From: Bacilli bacterium
GTDB taxonomy: Bacteria > Bacillota_I > Bacilli_A > RFN20 > CAG-826
Assembly: GCA_035326105.1 (NCBI GenBank)
Contig: DAOKYO010000001.1
Location: 62,001-126,000, forward strand
Reading direction: 5' to 3'
DNA: 64,000 nucleotides
Numbering within the stretch: position 1 is the first letter of the stretch; every line of letters starts with the position of its first letter. A model generated the notes under the pieces. It did not search any database. It was not told where the DNA came from and worked only from the letters and a program-made list of their open reading frames with translations. The position numbers and the translations under genes are program-made. This document shows, piece after piece, positions 43,057 to 51,343 of the stretch.

Positions 43057-43970
43057 TTCCAATGCGAAGATGGGAGTTCCGTCTCATAGATCATAAGGCC
43101 AAATTTATAAGGTAAATCTTGACTGACGCCCCCGGGTTTTAAGACATTGTGTTCCAACATTTGATAATTTAAAGAAAAGCCGGAGGCATTTTTTATTTGC
43201 TCCATTTCACTTCCCATTACATCGCTAAAATAAAACTGAAGTATGTTGGTATTGGAACCATGATCATCGGTTCTTGTTTCTATGGTTTTAGTGAATGATA
43301 TTCGTTTATAGGTGGCAAAATCGCTATTCATAACATAAAAGCTGAGTGTCAGTGCAATCGTTGCTTGGGCATCTTCATTGCTCATAACCGGATATTCACT
43401 GCTGCCCCAGGGAATATCAGTTCCTCCTCGAAGCGCCAGAACAAACGAGTAGTACTGAGTTAACTGTTGATTAAATATCGTTCCAAATCCATCTTCGGCG
43501 GCTTGAATTCGGACTCGAGCCCCACTTCCATCACAATGAGCAAGTCCATCTGTCAATTTGGAAAAATATCCATACCGAAAACTATCATTAACTTTTCCTA
43601 AGGCATTCTCCTCATAGTAAGCATCCGTTCGCTCATAATCATTTAAAGTAGAATTCTCCCCATATAATTTATTAAAAATAGTCGCCGCGTTAGGAAGATT
43701 TCTAATAACGTCCTGCGCTGCTAGCGACTGAGTGAAGGTGTTGTTGGTGATTTCCCCGTATTTTGAATTGCTTTCATCCAGTTGATAAGTACGAAAATCC
43801 GTGGCCGTCTTAAGGGTGGCAGGAAGATACGTATAGTAGTTGGCGCCAAAAATCGGATCCTCAAATTGACCATCTTCATAAATTTCCCGAGTCATTGTTC
43901 CGCAGGAGGATAAAATCAATATTGGTAATAAAACAAGGATTGCCTTCCATCTATTAAGTCTTTCTTTCAT
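43053..43970 (-). CDS. Lipoprotein of the exopolysaccharide locus, unknown function
   Basis: The 305-residue product has a lipoprotein signal (AILVLLPILILSSC, Cys23). The mature part is polar, Tyr- and Asn-rich, with no recognised domain. It is last in a minus-strand operon after a Wzy-like polymerase and a GT-D transferase, with a one-base gap to the polymerase gene, so it may act in export, length control or attachment of the polymer. This role is inference from position. Confidence 0.7.
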   Translation of the reverse strand: MKERLNRWKAILVLLPILILSSCGTMTREIYEDGQFEDPIFGANYYTYLPATLKTATDFRTYQLDESNSKYGEITNNTFTQSLAAQDVIRNLPNAATIFNKLYGENSTLNDYERTDAYYEENALGKVNDSFRYGYFSKLTDGLAHCDGSGARVRIQAAEDGFGTIFNQQLTQYYSFVLALRGGTDIPWGSSEYPVMSNEDAQATIALTLSFYVMNSDFATYKRISFTKTIETRTDDHGSNTNILQFYFSDVMGSEMEQIKNASGFSLNYQMLEHNVLKPGGVSQDLPYKFGLMIYETELPSSHWN

Positions 43971-43971
43971 T

Positions 43972-45306
43972 TTAAATTACCCCCTTGCTTTTTTGAGTAT
44001 GATCTAGGCAATAACCAAATAACAATATGAGAAATAGCCAGATGCCGTTATTGGCCAACGGAAAAGATATTTGATTGCTCGCATCCATTAAAGGAACAAA
44101 CGGATAGTTAATTAAAGCGTAGGTGATAAATGAAAGCAGTAATGATATATACGTAAACTTCATGATTGCATTATGCGCGCCAAAATAAGTACGAATGCTC
44201 TCTTTAATCATCATAACTAATAAAGTCACAAGCGCAAAAAAGGGAATTATTCCCGCCTGGCGAAGAGTGTCAAGCAAGATATTCTGCGTTGAGTAGGTAC
44301 GCCCATCACTGAAGAAATTAAGCGTGCCAAACGGATATTTAAAAGTATCGGCAATTGCTTCTTTATAGCGAGCAATATAGGGGTGTGAAAAAAGCGAATG
44401 TATTAGGGAATTGCTGTCGATTAGTTTGATGGCCCACGCAGCATCGTTAGCCCAAAAAACAGCTGCCGCAAGGCCACAAAAAGCAATTGCCGCCAGGGTT
44501 ATCCACACAATTTTCATAACTCGGGGATAAAGCCGCGTCAATTCAAGCATAATAAGTATGATGATAAGGGGCAGTAAATATATCAGGCCCTGAATGTAGG
44601 GGAAAACTAGCAGGGGTAGCAAGAAAGCAAATGGTATAACAAAAAGAAACCATTTCTTCTTTATCTTTGCCGTTTCAAGAGCGTAAAAAAGGCTTGGAAT
44701 CGACAAAGAAGCAAAGGGGACAATAAACATACCCACTCCATCCATCGAAGTCTCATAAAGGTTAAACCCATAAAGCCAGGTTGCCTCCCGATCAAGATGA
44801 ATGGGAGCTCCATCAAAATAAACCACTTTCCCGCTATAAATCAGGCGGTATAAAAAGCCATAACGAATGAATGTCGTCGCTAGAGAAATTAGTAGAAGAA
44901 GCGTCATTCCAAGGGCAAAAGCCAAAATAATATGTGTAAATGAAAAGTCACTAAAAATGCGAAATAAACGTCCCAAAAGGAAAAAACTTACAAAGCCAAG
45001 CGATAAACTGATTACGTTTATAAATCCCGAGGAAGAAAACATCAACGACGACGCCATCCCAATCCCAAATATAAGCAAAACCAATTCACCCGCCATTAAA
45101 TATATTTTCTTTTCTTGCTTCCATGAAACAAGATGGCCATTAATTGCTAAGAAAAGACCATAAGCAAGAACAAATATTCCCAACAGGCGAATAAAAGTTC
45201 CGTTATAATCAAGGTTAAGTCCTAAAAAGAAAACAATTTCAATCAGAAAGAAGCCAAATAAAGAACTTGAATTGGTTTCTTTTTTTGCTGTTTTCGTTTC
45301 ATCCAT
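43972..45306 (-). CDS. Wzy-like polysaccharide polymerase
   Basis: The 444-residue protein has about 11-12 hydrophobic helices and one long loop in the second half (HSLFSHPYIARYKEAIADTF ... SDGRTYSTQNILLDTLRQAG), the layout of Wzy/O-antigen-ligase proteins. The HNxxLD-like pattern of ligases appears as TQNILLDTL. It would polymerise the repeat unit outside the membrane. It lies between the GT-D transferase and the lipoprotein. Confidence 0.75.
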   Translation of the reverse strand: MDETKTAKKETNSSSLFGFFLIEIVFFLGLNLDYNGTFIRLLGIFVLAYGLFLAINGHLVSWKQEKKIYLMAGELVLLIFGIGMASSLMFSSSGFINVISLSLGFVSFFLLGRLFRIFSDFSFTHIILAFALGMTLLLLISLATTFIRYGFLYRLIYSGKVVYFDGAPIHLDREATWLYGFNLYETSMDGVGMFIVPFASLSIPSLFYALETAKIKKKWFLFVIPFAFLLPLLVFPYIQGLIYLLPLIIILIMLELTRLYPRVMKIVWITLAAIAFCGLAAAVFWANDAAWAIKLIDSNSLIHSLFSHPYIARYKEAIADTFKYPFGTLNFFSDGRTYSTQNILLDTLRQAGIIPFFALVTLLVMMIKESIRTYFGAHNAIMKFTYISLLLSFITYALINYPFVPLMDASNQISFPLANNGIWLFLILLFGYCLDHTQKSKGVI

Positions 45307-45312
45307 AACGAT

Positions 45313-46260
45313 TTACCAATAGCATCCTTTCTCAATTTTTTCATATCCCTCTGGTTTTGGGTCCGGCCGCACCCAATACTGATTGCGATAATCTTTTATC
45401 GGTGACCGATTTTCCCAACGCTTCCCGATAATTCCAAACAGCAACTGTGTCGCTCCACCCGATTGAATTGCCTTTTTGCCCAACTCTTTAATAAAAAGAC
45501 ATAGCGGGGTCCCATAGGTTCCCGCGCCCACCAGCGCAATATCAAAGTCTTTTTTTAATATTTCAAGTTTCATCTTATCGAGAACTTCAAACCAGCTTCC
45601 ATAGTCCTTAGGGTGCGAACTTCCATTGCTCATTACCATTTTTATTGTCATTAATTTCATCTCGGGCAATAGGTTGCTGTCCTTGGGGAAGAGTTTAAGA
45701 CGTCGTCTATATTGGCTCTCAATTTGATCGGCAAAAGGAGAAATAACTAAAACTTTTTTCCCTTTAAGAAGGGGACTCCAACTTCCCAATAGGGGGTCAA
45801 GTGCCCAGTTTTGAATTGGGGTGGCGGCCGGTGTAAAATTACGATGATAATAACTTTCCATATGCAGTCCGCTGATACCGAGAATATCGGCTTCAGAAAG
45901 ATGCTCTTGTAAATATTTACCATAATAATTCAGTTGCTCTTTTGTTGTTGGAAAAAAGCCGCCATTGATTTTCATACTCCTTTTGACTTTGCGTTTATAT
46001 CCGCGTTTAAAGCCCAAACGAATTTTTTCATAATTGTTGATAGCGCTCAGTTCCGTGCCACCAAAGCGGATGGCGGCGAATGGTTGGCTTCCTTGAATTG
46101 CGTTTTTAATAACTTCATCACTTTCACTAAAGGTAATATGACGAATATTTCCTAGGCGATCATAATGCGGTTTAATTCGAAATAAGCGGTAGAGAATAAC
46201 CGCTGGCATACTTCTAAGAAAGGCGCCTATATATCGCCACTTACTTCTAAAATCGCTCAT
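45313..46260 (-). CDS. GT-D fold glycosyltransferase (DUF1792-like)
   Basis: The 315-residue protein has the GT-D motif region AAIRFGGTELSAINNYEKIR, in place of the usual RFGDGE, and DIALVGAGTYGTPLCLFIKE with KKAIQSGGATQLLFGIIGKR-type C-terminal segment. GT-D enzymes were first described in streptococcal adhesin glycosylation (DUF1792) and are also found in capsule loci. The start at 46260 has no clear ribosome binding site but a TATAAT lies 12 bases before it. Confidence 0.78.
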   Translation of the reverse strand: MSDFRSKWRYIGAFLRSMPAVILYRLFRIKPHYDRLGNIRHITFSESDEVIKNAIQGSQPFAAIRFGGTELSAINNYEKIRLGFKRGYKRKVKRSMKINGGFFPTTKEQLNYYGKYLQEHLSEADILGISGLHMESYYHRNFTPAATPIQNWALDPLLGSWSPLLKGKKVLVISPFADQIESQYRRRLKLFPKDSNLLPEMKLMTIKMVMSNGSSHPKDYGSWFEVLDKMKLEILKKDFDIALVGAGTYGTPLCLFIKELGKKAIQSGGATQLLFGIIGKRWENRSPIKDYRNQYWVRPDPKPEGYEKIEKGCYW

Positions 46261-46272
46261 AGTGTTAGTTTT

Positions 46273-46301
46273 ATTATAATATAAACACTAAGATAAATAA
46301 A
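46273..46301 (-). promoter_or_regulatory. Promoter of the GT-D/Wzy/lipoprotein operon
   Basis: On the minus strand TTTATT (46296-46301) and a perfect TATAAT (46273-46278) are 17 bases apart. The start site would fall about five bases before the ATG at 46260, again suggesting a nearly leaderless transcript. Confidence 0.45.
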
Positions 46302-46308
46302 TTGCGGT

Positions 46309-46845
46309 TTATTGAGCCTTCAAAAATAAGTGATATATCTGTTCATCATGGCCTTGAATATCATAGGTATCCTGGTCAACAATTTGAAAACCGAGGTTCT
46401 TTAATAAGCGCAGCGAAGATATGTTATTAACAAAAACACTTGCCTTAATTCCCTTTACTTTGACTTTTTGGAATAAAAAATTCATCACTGCTTCTAATCC
46501 TTCTCGCATATATCCTTTATTCCATTTGCGATGCGCCAGCATATAACCAATTTCCATCGTTTCCGTTTGATAATCAATTTCAACAATGTTAATCATTCCG
46601 ATAACTTCAAAACTGTTTTTTTCCAGTAAAGCGAATCGATAAGAAAAAGATTCTTGTGAATCTTTAATCCATTGTTCGAGCATTAATTCCATTTCTTCCA
46701 TATTCTGCGTTGGTGGCCAAAGTAAATATTTTGTCACCCGATAATCACTTGCAATATTTATGTAGAAGAAAAGGGCGTCCCCCTCTTGAAAGGGCCGGAG
46801 CAGCAAACGATCAGTATCAATTATCGGTTCTTTTAGATCAATCAT
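46309..46845 (-). CDS. GNAT acetyltransferase, RimJ/RimL-type
   Basis: The 178-residue protein starts with the family opener IIDTDRLLLRPFQEGDALFF and has the acetyl-CoA motif IGYMLAHRKWNKGYMREGLE and VNNISSLRLLKNLGFQIV. These enzymes acetylate protein N-termini or small amines; the substrate cannot be told. It overlaps the end of tcdA by eight bases. Confidence 0.85.
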   Translation of the reverse strand: MIDLKEPIIDTDRLLLRPFQEGDALFFYINIASDYRVTKYLLWPPTQNMEEMELMLEQWIKDSQESFSYRFALLEKNSFEVIGMINIVEIDYQTETMEIGYMLAHRKWNKGYMREGLEAVMNFLFQKVKVKGIKASVFVNNISSLRLLKNLGFQIVDQDTYDIQGHDEQIYHLFLKAQ

Positions 46846-47545
46846 ATTGAGAAAGAATTACCCGCACCGCGTAAGCGGCAAGAACTAGCCCCATGGCATT
46901 GGGCACAAACGGGGAGCTGCCCGGAGTCCGCTTATTTTCGGCATCTTTAATTTCAATGGGGGTTTCTAAACTAACACCCACATCTAAAGACACAATGCCT
47001 TTTTTTCTTAATTCGTGACGCATTACTTTGGCTAGAGGATCAAGTTTAGTTTGATATATATCCATCACTGTTAATTTTGTCGGATCCATTCTATTCCCCG
47101 CGCCTAAAGAGGAAACAATGGGAATGTTTAAGTGCTTGACTCGCTCAATTAATGCCACCTTAGCTCCGACACTGTCAATCGCATCAATCACATAATCGAA
47201 TGATGAAAAGGGTATTTCGCCGATATTGTCCTGATTGACAAAAACATCGTAACCCCGGAAAATGATTTCCGGATTAATATCATTAACCTGCTGTTTCATT
47301 ACTTCAACCTTACTTTTATTAATTGTTGAAAAGAAAGCCACCGCCTGACGATTGATATTGCTTATATCTACCACATCGTGATCATAGGCATAAATTGTGC
47401 CAATACCCGCCCGTGCAAGCGCTTGGCAGGCACTTCCACCAACCCCACCTAGACCAAAAACCGCCACGGTTTTATTGGCTAAAATATCTATTTTATCATC
47501 GCCGATAATGCGAGCGAAACGTTTTAACGGCTGTTTGTTATTCAT
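46838..47545 (-). CDS. tcdA: tRNA threonylcarbamoyladenosine dehydratase TcdA (ThiF/E1-like)
   Basis: The 235-residue E1-like enzyme has the nucleotide loop VAVFGLGGVGGSACQALARA, the acidic metal site DHDVVDISNINRQ, VIDAIDSVGAKVALI, and the TcdA-type GAGNRMDPTKLTVMDIYQT. It activates t6A with ATP to form cyclic t6A at position 37. The ATG at 47545 follows GGTAGGAAT; the longer frame to 47614 covers a terminator. It links functionally to the t6A operon at 28.6-31.1 kb. Confidence 0.9.
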   Translation of the reverse strand: MNNKQPLKRFARIIGDDKIDILANKTVAVFGLGGVGGSACQALARAGIGTIYAYDHDVVDISNINRQAVAFFSTINKSKVEVMKQQVNDINPEIIFRGYDVFVNQDNIGEIPFSSFDYVIDAIDSVGAKVALIERVKHLNIPIVSSLGAGNRMDPTKLTVMDIYQTKLDPLAKVMRHELRKKGIVSLDVGVSLETPIEIKDAENKRTPGSSPFVPNAMGLVLAAYAVRVILSQYD

Positions 47546-47585
47546 ATTATTCCTACCAATGATAATTATATTAGAAGTGATAAAA

Positions 47586-47624
47586 TGAAAAAAGTCCCGA
47601 TTTATCAAAACCATAAATCAGGAC
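47586..47624 (-). terminator. Terminator after the DUF3899-like gene
   Basis: On the minus strand, GTCC-x-GATTTAT and ATAAATC-x-GGAC pair with one mismatch, followed by TTTTTTCATTTT. It lies seven bases past the upstream stop. Confidence 0.8.
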
Positions 47625-47630
47625 GCAATT

Positions 47631-48038
47631 TCATTTTTGAGCGAGCATTAATACCAAGAATACAATGCCGACAACGACAAAGGTACCGCCATAAATTAAA
47701 AATGGCAAAAGGTAAGGTCGTTCGCTATCCCGCCGCGAATGTTTATATTCGCGATACTCATAAGCGTCCTCAAAAGACTTGGTTCCCTTGCGATGACTAA
47801 AATCACGCAGACGAACAAAGAAGTAAGACACATTGTCAAAAAAACCGGAACGACCGACTAAAAGAAGAATTACTCCTCCTAGCATTGTCACTCCCGGAAT
47901 GAAAAAAGCATCGCTTAATCCACGATAACTAAAGTCCGCTCTTAAAAAATATATTAGAGCAAAAAACACTCCGATGATAAGGGTGGCAATAATCCATAGA
48001 ATCAGTTTCTTTGATTCCGTAACATCTTTTTTTGACAT
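47631..48038 (-). CDS. DUF3899-like small membrane protein
   Basis: The 135-residue protein has three predicted helices (about residues 11-32, 43-63 and 109-131). The middle part, DAFFIPGVTMLGGVILLLVG followed by GFFDNVSYFFVRLRDF, resembles DUF3899 membrane proteins of Firmicutes. The cytosolic loop is charged and Tyr/Arg-rich. A GAGGTAAATATT site precedes the ATG. Function unknown. Confidence 0.7.
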   Translation of the reverse strand: MSKKDVTESKKLILWIIATLIIGVFFALIYFLRADFSYRGLSDAFFIPGVTMLGGVILLLVGRSGFFDNVSYFFVRLRDFSHRKGTKSFEDAYEYREYKHSRRDSERPYLLPFLIYGGTFVVVGIVFLVLMLAQK

Positions 48039-48065
48039 ATAATATTTACCTCAATAGTAATTAAA

Positions 48066-48090
48066 GGCATCCAGTATTTAACCAGATGCC
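48066..48090 (-). terminator. Putative terminator of the opp operon
   Basis: GGCATC and GATGCC form a 6-bp stem with a 13-nt loop eight bases past the oppF stop. The T-run is modest on the minus strand and stronger on the plus strand, so orientation is uncertain. Confidence 0.5.
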
Positions 48091-48097
48091 TGTTTTT

Positions 48098-49336
48098 TTA
48101 TTCCGCTACAGCGACCTCAGCATCGGCCGCAGCCATCTCTTTTTTATACTTTTCAATTTCAGCATTATTGGCTAAAACAAAGTGTCCGGGAATAATTTCC
48201 TGAAGTTCCGGCTTCTCTTTACTGTAGTCGTGATCCGTGAGTGGGTTATAAATAATCCGCTTCCGTTTTTTCTCGCTTAATGGATCTGGCTTAGGAATCG
48301 CCGATAGCAAGGCTTTCGTATACGGATGAAGGGGATGCCTAAACAATTCTTCGCTCGTAGTCATCTCTACAAGTTCCCCAAAATACATAACCGCGATGCG
48401 ATCACAGAAGTATTTAACCACCGACAAATCGTGAGCGATAAACATCATAGTTAAACCCATCTCATCTTTTAAATCATTGAGAAGGTTAATGACTTGGGCT
48501 CGAATCGAAACGTCCAACGCGCTGATTGGTTCATCACAGATAAGAAATTCGGGGTTCATAATAATGGCCCGAGCAATACCGATTCTTTGCCGTTGACCGC
48601 CAGAGAATTCATGGGGGTAACGGGAGGCATAATCAGCAATCAAACCAACCTTTTCTAGAACTTCTACGACTCGATTGCTGTTAGCAGCTCGATCGTGCAT
48701 TCCTTGAATGTGCAAACCTTCTTGAATAATATCCTCAACCGTCATCCGCGGATCAAGCGAGTCAGTAGGATCTTGGAAAATCATCTGAATCTTGCTCATT
48801 AATTGAGGATCAACATGCCGGTTGTCATATTTTATCTGCGCAATATTTTCTTTTTCTTGCACTCTAACTTCATTAATATGGGTTCTAATAGCATTAATTT
48901 TTTCATTGTAACGGGCCTTAATACTCGCAATTAACGGTTCGTTATATTCTTCGTTTTCGGTCTTTGAATCATTAATTTCGTCGCGCATTTGCTGTTTTAA
49001 TTCGGCAATTTGCTTTTTACCGCGAATTTTGGTCCATTTAATTTCTTTTTCGTTCCACCGGGTTCCACCCGTAATCCGGTAGCCCTTAAAGTAGACCGAG
49101 CCGCTAGTGATGTCATATAGGCGAATAATGGAGCGTCCGGTGGTGGTTTTACCACAGCCGGATTCACCAACAAGTCCGAAAACCTCGCCTTTTTTTATAT
49201 CAAACGACACGTCATGAACGGCTTTTGTCCGAAACTTACTCGCGCCGCTGCCCACAGTGAAGAACTGTTTAAGATGACGAACGGAGAGGACAATGTCTTT
49301 ATCGACTAATTCTTGCTTAAAACTAACTGTTCTCAT
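48098..49336 (-). CDS. oppF: Oligopeptide ABC transporter ATP-binding protein OppF, with coiled-coil insert
   Basis: The 412-residue ATPase has Walker A GESGCGKT (57-64), the Q-loop MIFQDPTDSLDPRM (Gln at about 188), signature SGGQRQRIGIARAI, Walker B FLICDEPISALD and the C-terminal oligo-HPY region (RHPLHPYTKALLSAIPKPDP ... PGHFVLANN). Between Walker A and the Q-loop there are about 90 extra residues (roughly 90-178), Lys/Glu/Asn-rich and predicted coiled coil (KQIAELKQQMRDEINDSKTE). OppF is normally about 310-330 residues. Its ATG overlaps the oppD stop. With OppD it drives peptide import. Confidence 0.94.
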   Translation of the reverse strand: MRTVSFKQELVDKDIVLSVRHLKQFFTVGSGASKFRTKAVHDVSFDIKKGEVFGLVGESGCGKTTTGRSIIRLYDITSGSVYFKGYRITGGTRWNEKEIKWTKIRGKKQIAELKQQMRDEINDSKTENEEYNEPLIASIKARYNEKINAIRTHINEVRVQEKENIAQIKYDNRHVDPQLMSKIQMIFQDPTDSLDPRMTVEDIIQEGLHIQGMHDRAANSNRVVEVLEKVGLIADYASRYPHEFSGGQRQRIGIARAIIMNPEFLICDEPISALDVSIRAQVINLLNDLKDEMGLTMMFIAHDLSVVKYFCDRIAVMYFGELVEMTTSEELFRHPLHPYTKALLSAIPKPDPLSEKKRKRIIYNPLTDHDYSKEKPELQEIIPGHFVLANNAEIEKYKKEMAAADAEVAVAE

Positions 49337-51342
49337 TTGACTTTCGCCTCCTCTTTCTTGGCCCGAGCGAGCGAAATACGAATCCGTTCGCTAACAATTT
49401 TTGGCATTTGTGCTTTGGGTGCCCGCGGATCAAGAAGCCAAGTCGCCGCAAAATGAGTGTCCGACACTTTAAAAAGTGGGGGCTCTTTTTTGAAATCGAC
49501 CGCCATTGCGTAATGACTTCTCAAAGCAAAAGCATCTCCAACAGGCGGATAAATCATATTGGGTGGCGTACCCGGAATGGCTTCAAGCCGCTCTTTACTA
49601 TCGATATCCGGAATTGATGATAGTAGCGCCCACGTATATGGGTGCCGTGGATCATAAAAAATTTCATTAACTAATCCGTACTCAACAATTTTACCTGCAT
49701 ACATAACCGCTACACGGTCAGCCATATTGGCCACAACACCTAAGTCATGGGTAATAAAGATTGCCGATAAATTACGATTGCGTTTCAAGTTGTTAACCAA
49801 CTCCAAAATTTGAGCTTGAATAGTAACGTCAAGTGCCGTGGTTGGTTCATCGAGAATAAGAATGTCTGGATTTTGCGTCAAGGCGATGGCAATAACAATT
49901 CTTTGCCTCATACCACCGGAAAATTCAAATGGATATTGCTTATAACGTCTTTCCGCATTGGGAATACCCACTTCGGTCATAACTTTAATTGCCATTTTTT
50001 TAGCTTCTGAACGCGTAATTTTAATTGAGTCTACGTATTCGGATTTCACTTTAGCAATTTCTTCTTCAATCTTCTTAACTTCCGCTTTAGTGCCATTGGT
50101 CTTGGCGGATTTCAAGCGTTCGCCCAAAGAGGCAATCTTTTCATCCCGTTTTTTGACTAAATCAGCTTTGTAGGCCTTAACTTCCGCTTTGGCCTCTTTC
50201 TTGACGACTTTTAATTTTGCCTTATCTTCGCGAATAATCGGCTTCATCTCTGCCTTATAATCGGCAATTTCGCGTTTTGCCTTCGCTTTATCATCTCTTA
50301 AAGTTAATTTTAACTCGCGAATTTTTTCTTTTAAAACAGCAACTGAAATTGAATCATCCGCCAAAACAGCAGCGATTTCTTTATTTTTTTCATCGCGCTT
50401 AAGGGTGATCTTTTCCAGGGCGGCTTTCTTCGCCGCTTCCACTTTTTCGTCCCGATCTTGAATTAATGGGATTAATTTTGTTTTTAAATTAGCGATATCG
50501 TTCTCGGCTTGAATTTTTTCTTTTTCAAAAACGGCCGTAAGCGATTTGACTTTCGTCGCCTTTTCTTCTTCATTAAGTAATTTATCGGCTTTAACAGCAT
50601 TTATTGCTTCCTTAAATTCATTGTTTTTAAAAGCAATCTTCGTTTCAATCTCTGCTTGAGCCAAGCTAATTTTCTTTTTCTCTTCTTGAATGGCCAAGTC
50701 CAACTTTTTTAGCAAAGTCGTTACTTCACGGTTAATCTTGATTTCTTCTTCCCGTAAATCCGCTTTCAACTTTTTGACTTGATTGCGTTTCGAAATGGCT
50801 TTTACACTTGCGATGGCTTCCTTGGTTTCTTTCTTTCTAAGAGCAATCGCCGTTTGGATACCATCGACCTTATGGAAAATCTTCGCTTGATCGTTTTTAT
50901 ACTTGATATTTGTAGGCGCAATAATGTCGTCAAACTTCTGCTTCATTTTGTCACTGTTAATAATGACCGCTTCGGTGATTTGCTTGCCCACTTTCATAAT
51001 TGGGTTTAAAGAAGAGAGCGGATCCTGGAAGATCATTCCAATCTTATTACCCCGAATCCGGTGGAATTCTTCTTCCGATACTTGCGTCAAATCTTCACCT
51101 TCAAACATAATGCTTCCCGAATCAATCCGGGCATTACCGGGTAGGATTCCCATAATCGTCTTGGCCGACACCGATTTACCCGATCCCGACTCCCCAACGA
51201 TACAAAGAATCTCTCCTTTGTATAAATCAAAACTCACTCCCCGGACGGCGTGAACACGCCCATTGTCTGTAAAGAAAGAAATCTTCAAGTCGCGAACGCT
51301 GATAACAACTTCCTGCTCAGGAACTTTTTTTATTGTCGCCAT
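49333..51342 (-). CDS. oppD: Oligopeptide ABC transporter ATP-binding protein OppD, with very long coiled-coil insert
   Basis: The 669-residue ATPase has Walker A GESGSGKS, Q-loop IGMIFQDPLSSLNPIM, signature FSGGMRQRIVIAIALTQ, Walker B ILILDEPTTALD and H-loop FITHDLGVVANMADR. Between the Q-loop and the signature, residues about 130-441 (nucleotides near 50020-50955) are an extra charged region, almost only Lys, Glu, Ala, Asp, Ile and Leu, predicted as long coiled coil (EEKKKISLAQAEIETKIAFK). OppD is usually about 330-360 residues. The reading frame is open throughout. The oligo-HPY tail lacks cysteines, as in AmiE-type relatives. The ATG at 51342 follows GGGAG in the oppC end. Confidence 0.94.
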   Translation of the reverse strand: MATIKKVPEQEVVISVRDLKISFFTDNGRVHAVRGVSFDLYKGEILCIVGESGSGKSVSAKTIMGILPGNARIDSGSIMFEGEDLTQVSEEEFHRIRGNKIGMIFQDPLSSLNPIMKVGKQITEAVIINSDKMKQKFDDIIAPTNIKYKNDQAKIFHKVDGIQTAIALRKKETKEAIASVKAISKRNQVKKLKADLREEEIKINREVTTLLKKLDLAIQEEKKKISLAQAEIETKIAFKNNEFKEAINAVKADKLLNEEEKATKVKSLTAVFEKEKIQAENDIANLKTKLIPLIQDRDEKVEAAKKAALEKITLKRDEKNKEIAAVLADDSISVAVLKEKIRELKLTLRDDKAKAKREIADYKAEMKPIIREDKAKLKVVKKEAKAEVKAYKADLVKKRDEKIASLGERLKSAKTNGTKAEVKKIEEEIAKVKSEYVDSIKITRSEAKKMAIKVMTEVGIPNAERRYKQYPFEFSGGMRQRIVIAIALTQNPDILILDEPTTALDVTIQAQILELVNNLKRNRNLSAIFITHDLGVVANMADRVAVMYAGKIVEYGLVNEIFYDPRHPYTWALLSSIPDIDSKERLEAIPGTPPNMIYPPVGDAFALRSHYAMAVDFKKEPPLFKVSDTHFAATWLLDPRAPKAQMPKIVSERIRISLARAKKEEAKVK

Positions 51343-51343
51343 A

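Noticed and set aside
49400..49600. Loss of the four iron-sulphur-cluster-type cysteines in the OppD C-terminal region
   Set aside because: The same Cys-less pattern (GDAFALR ... DTHFAATWLL) is what I recall for AmiE-type OppD proteins of Gram-positive bacteria, so it is probably a family trait rather than a special loss.
50779..51253. Plus-strand open frames opposite oppD
   Set aside because: They arise from the biased composition of the Lys/Glu-rich insert and ATPase core on the other strand; no start signals.
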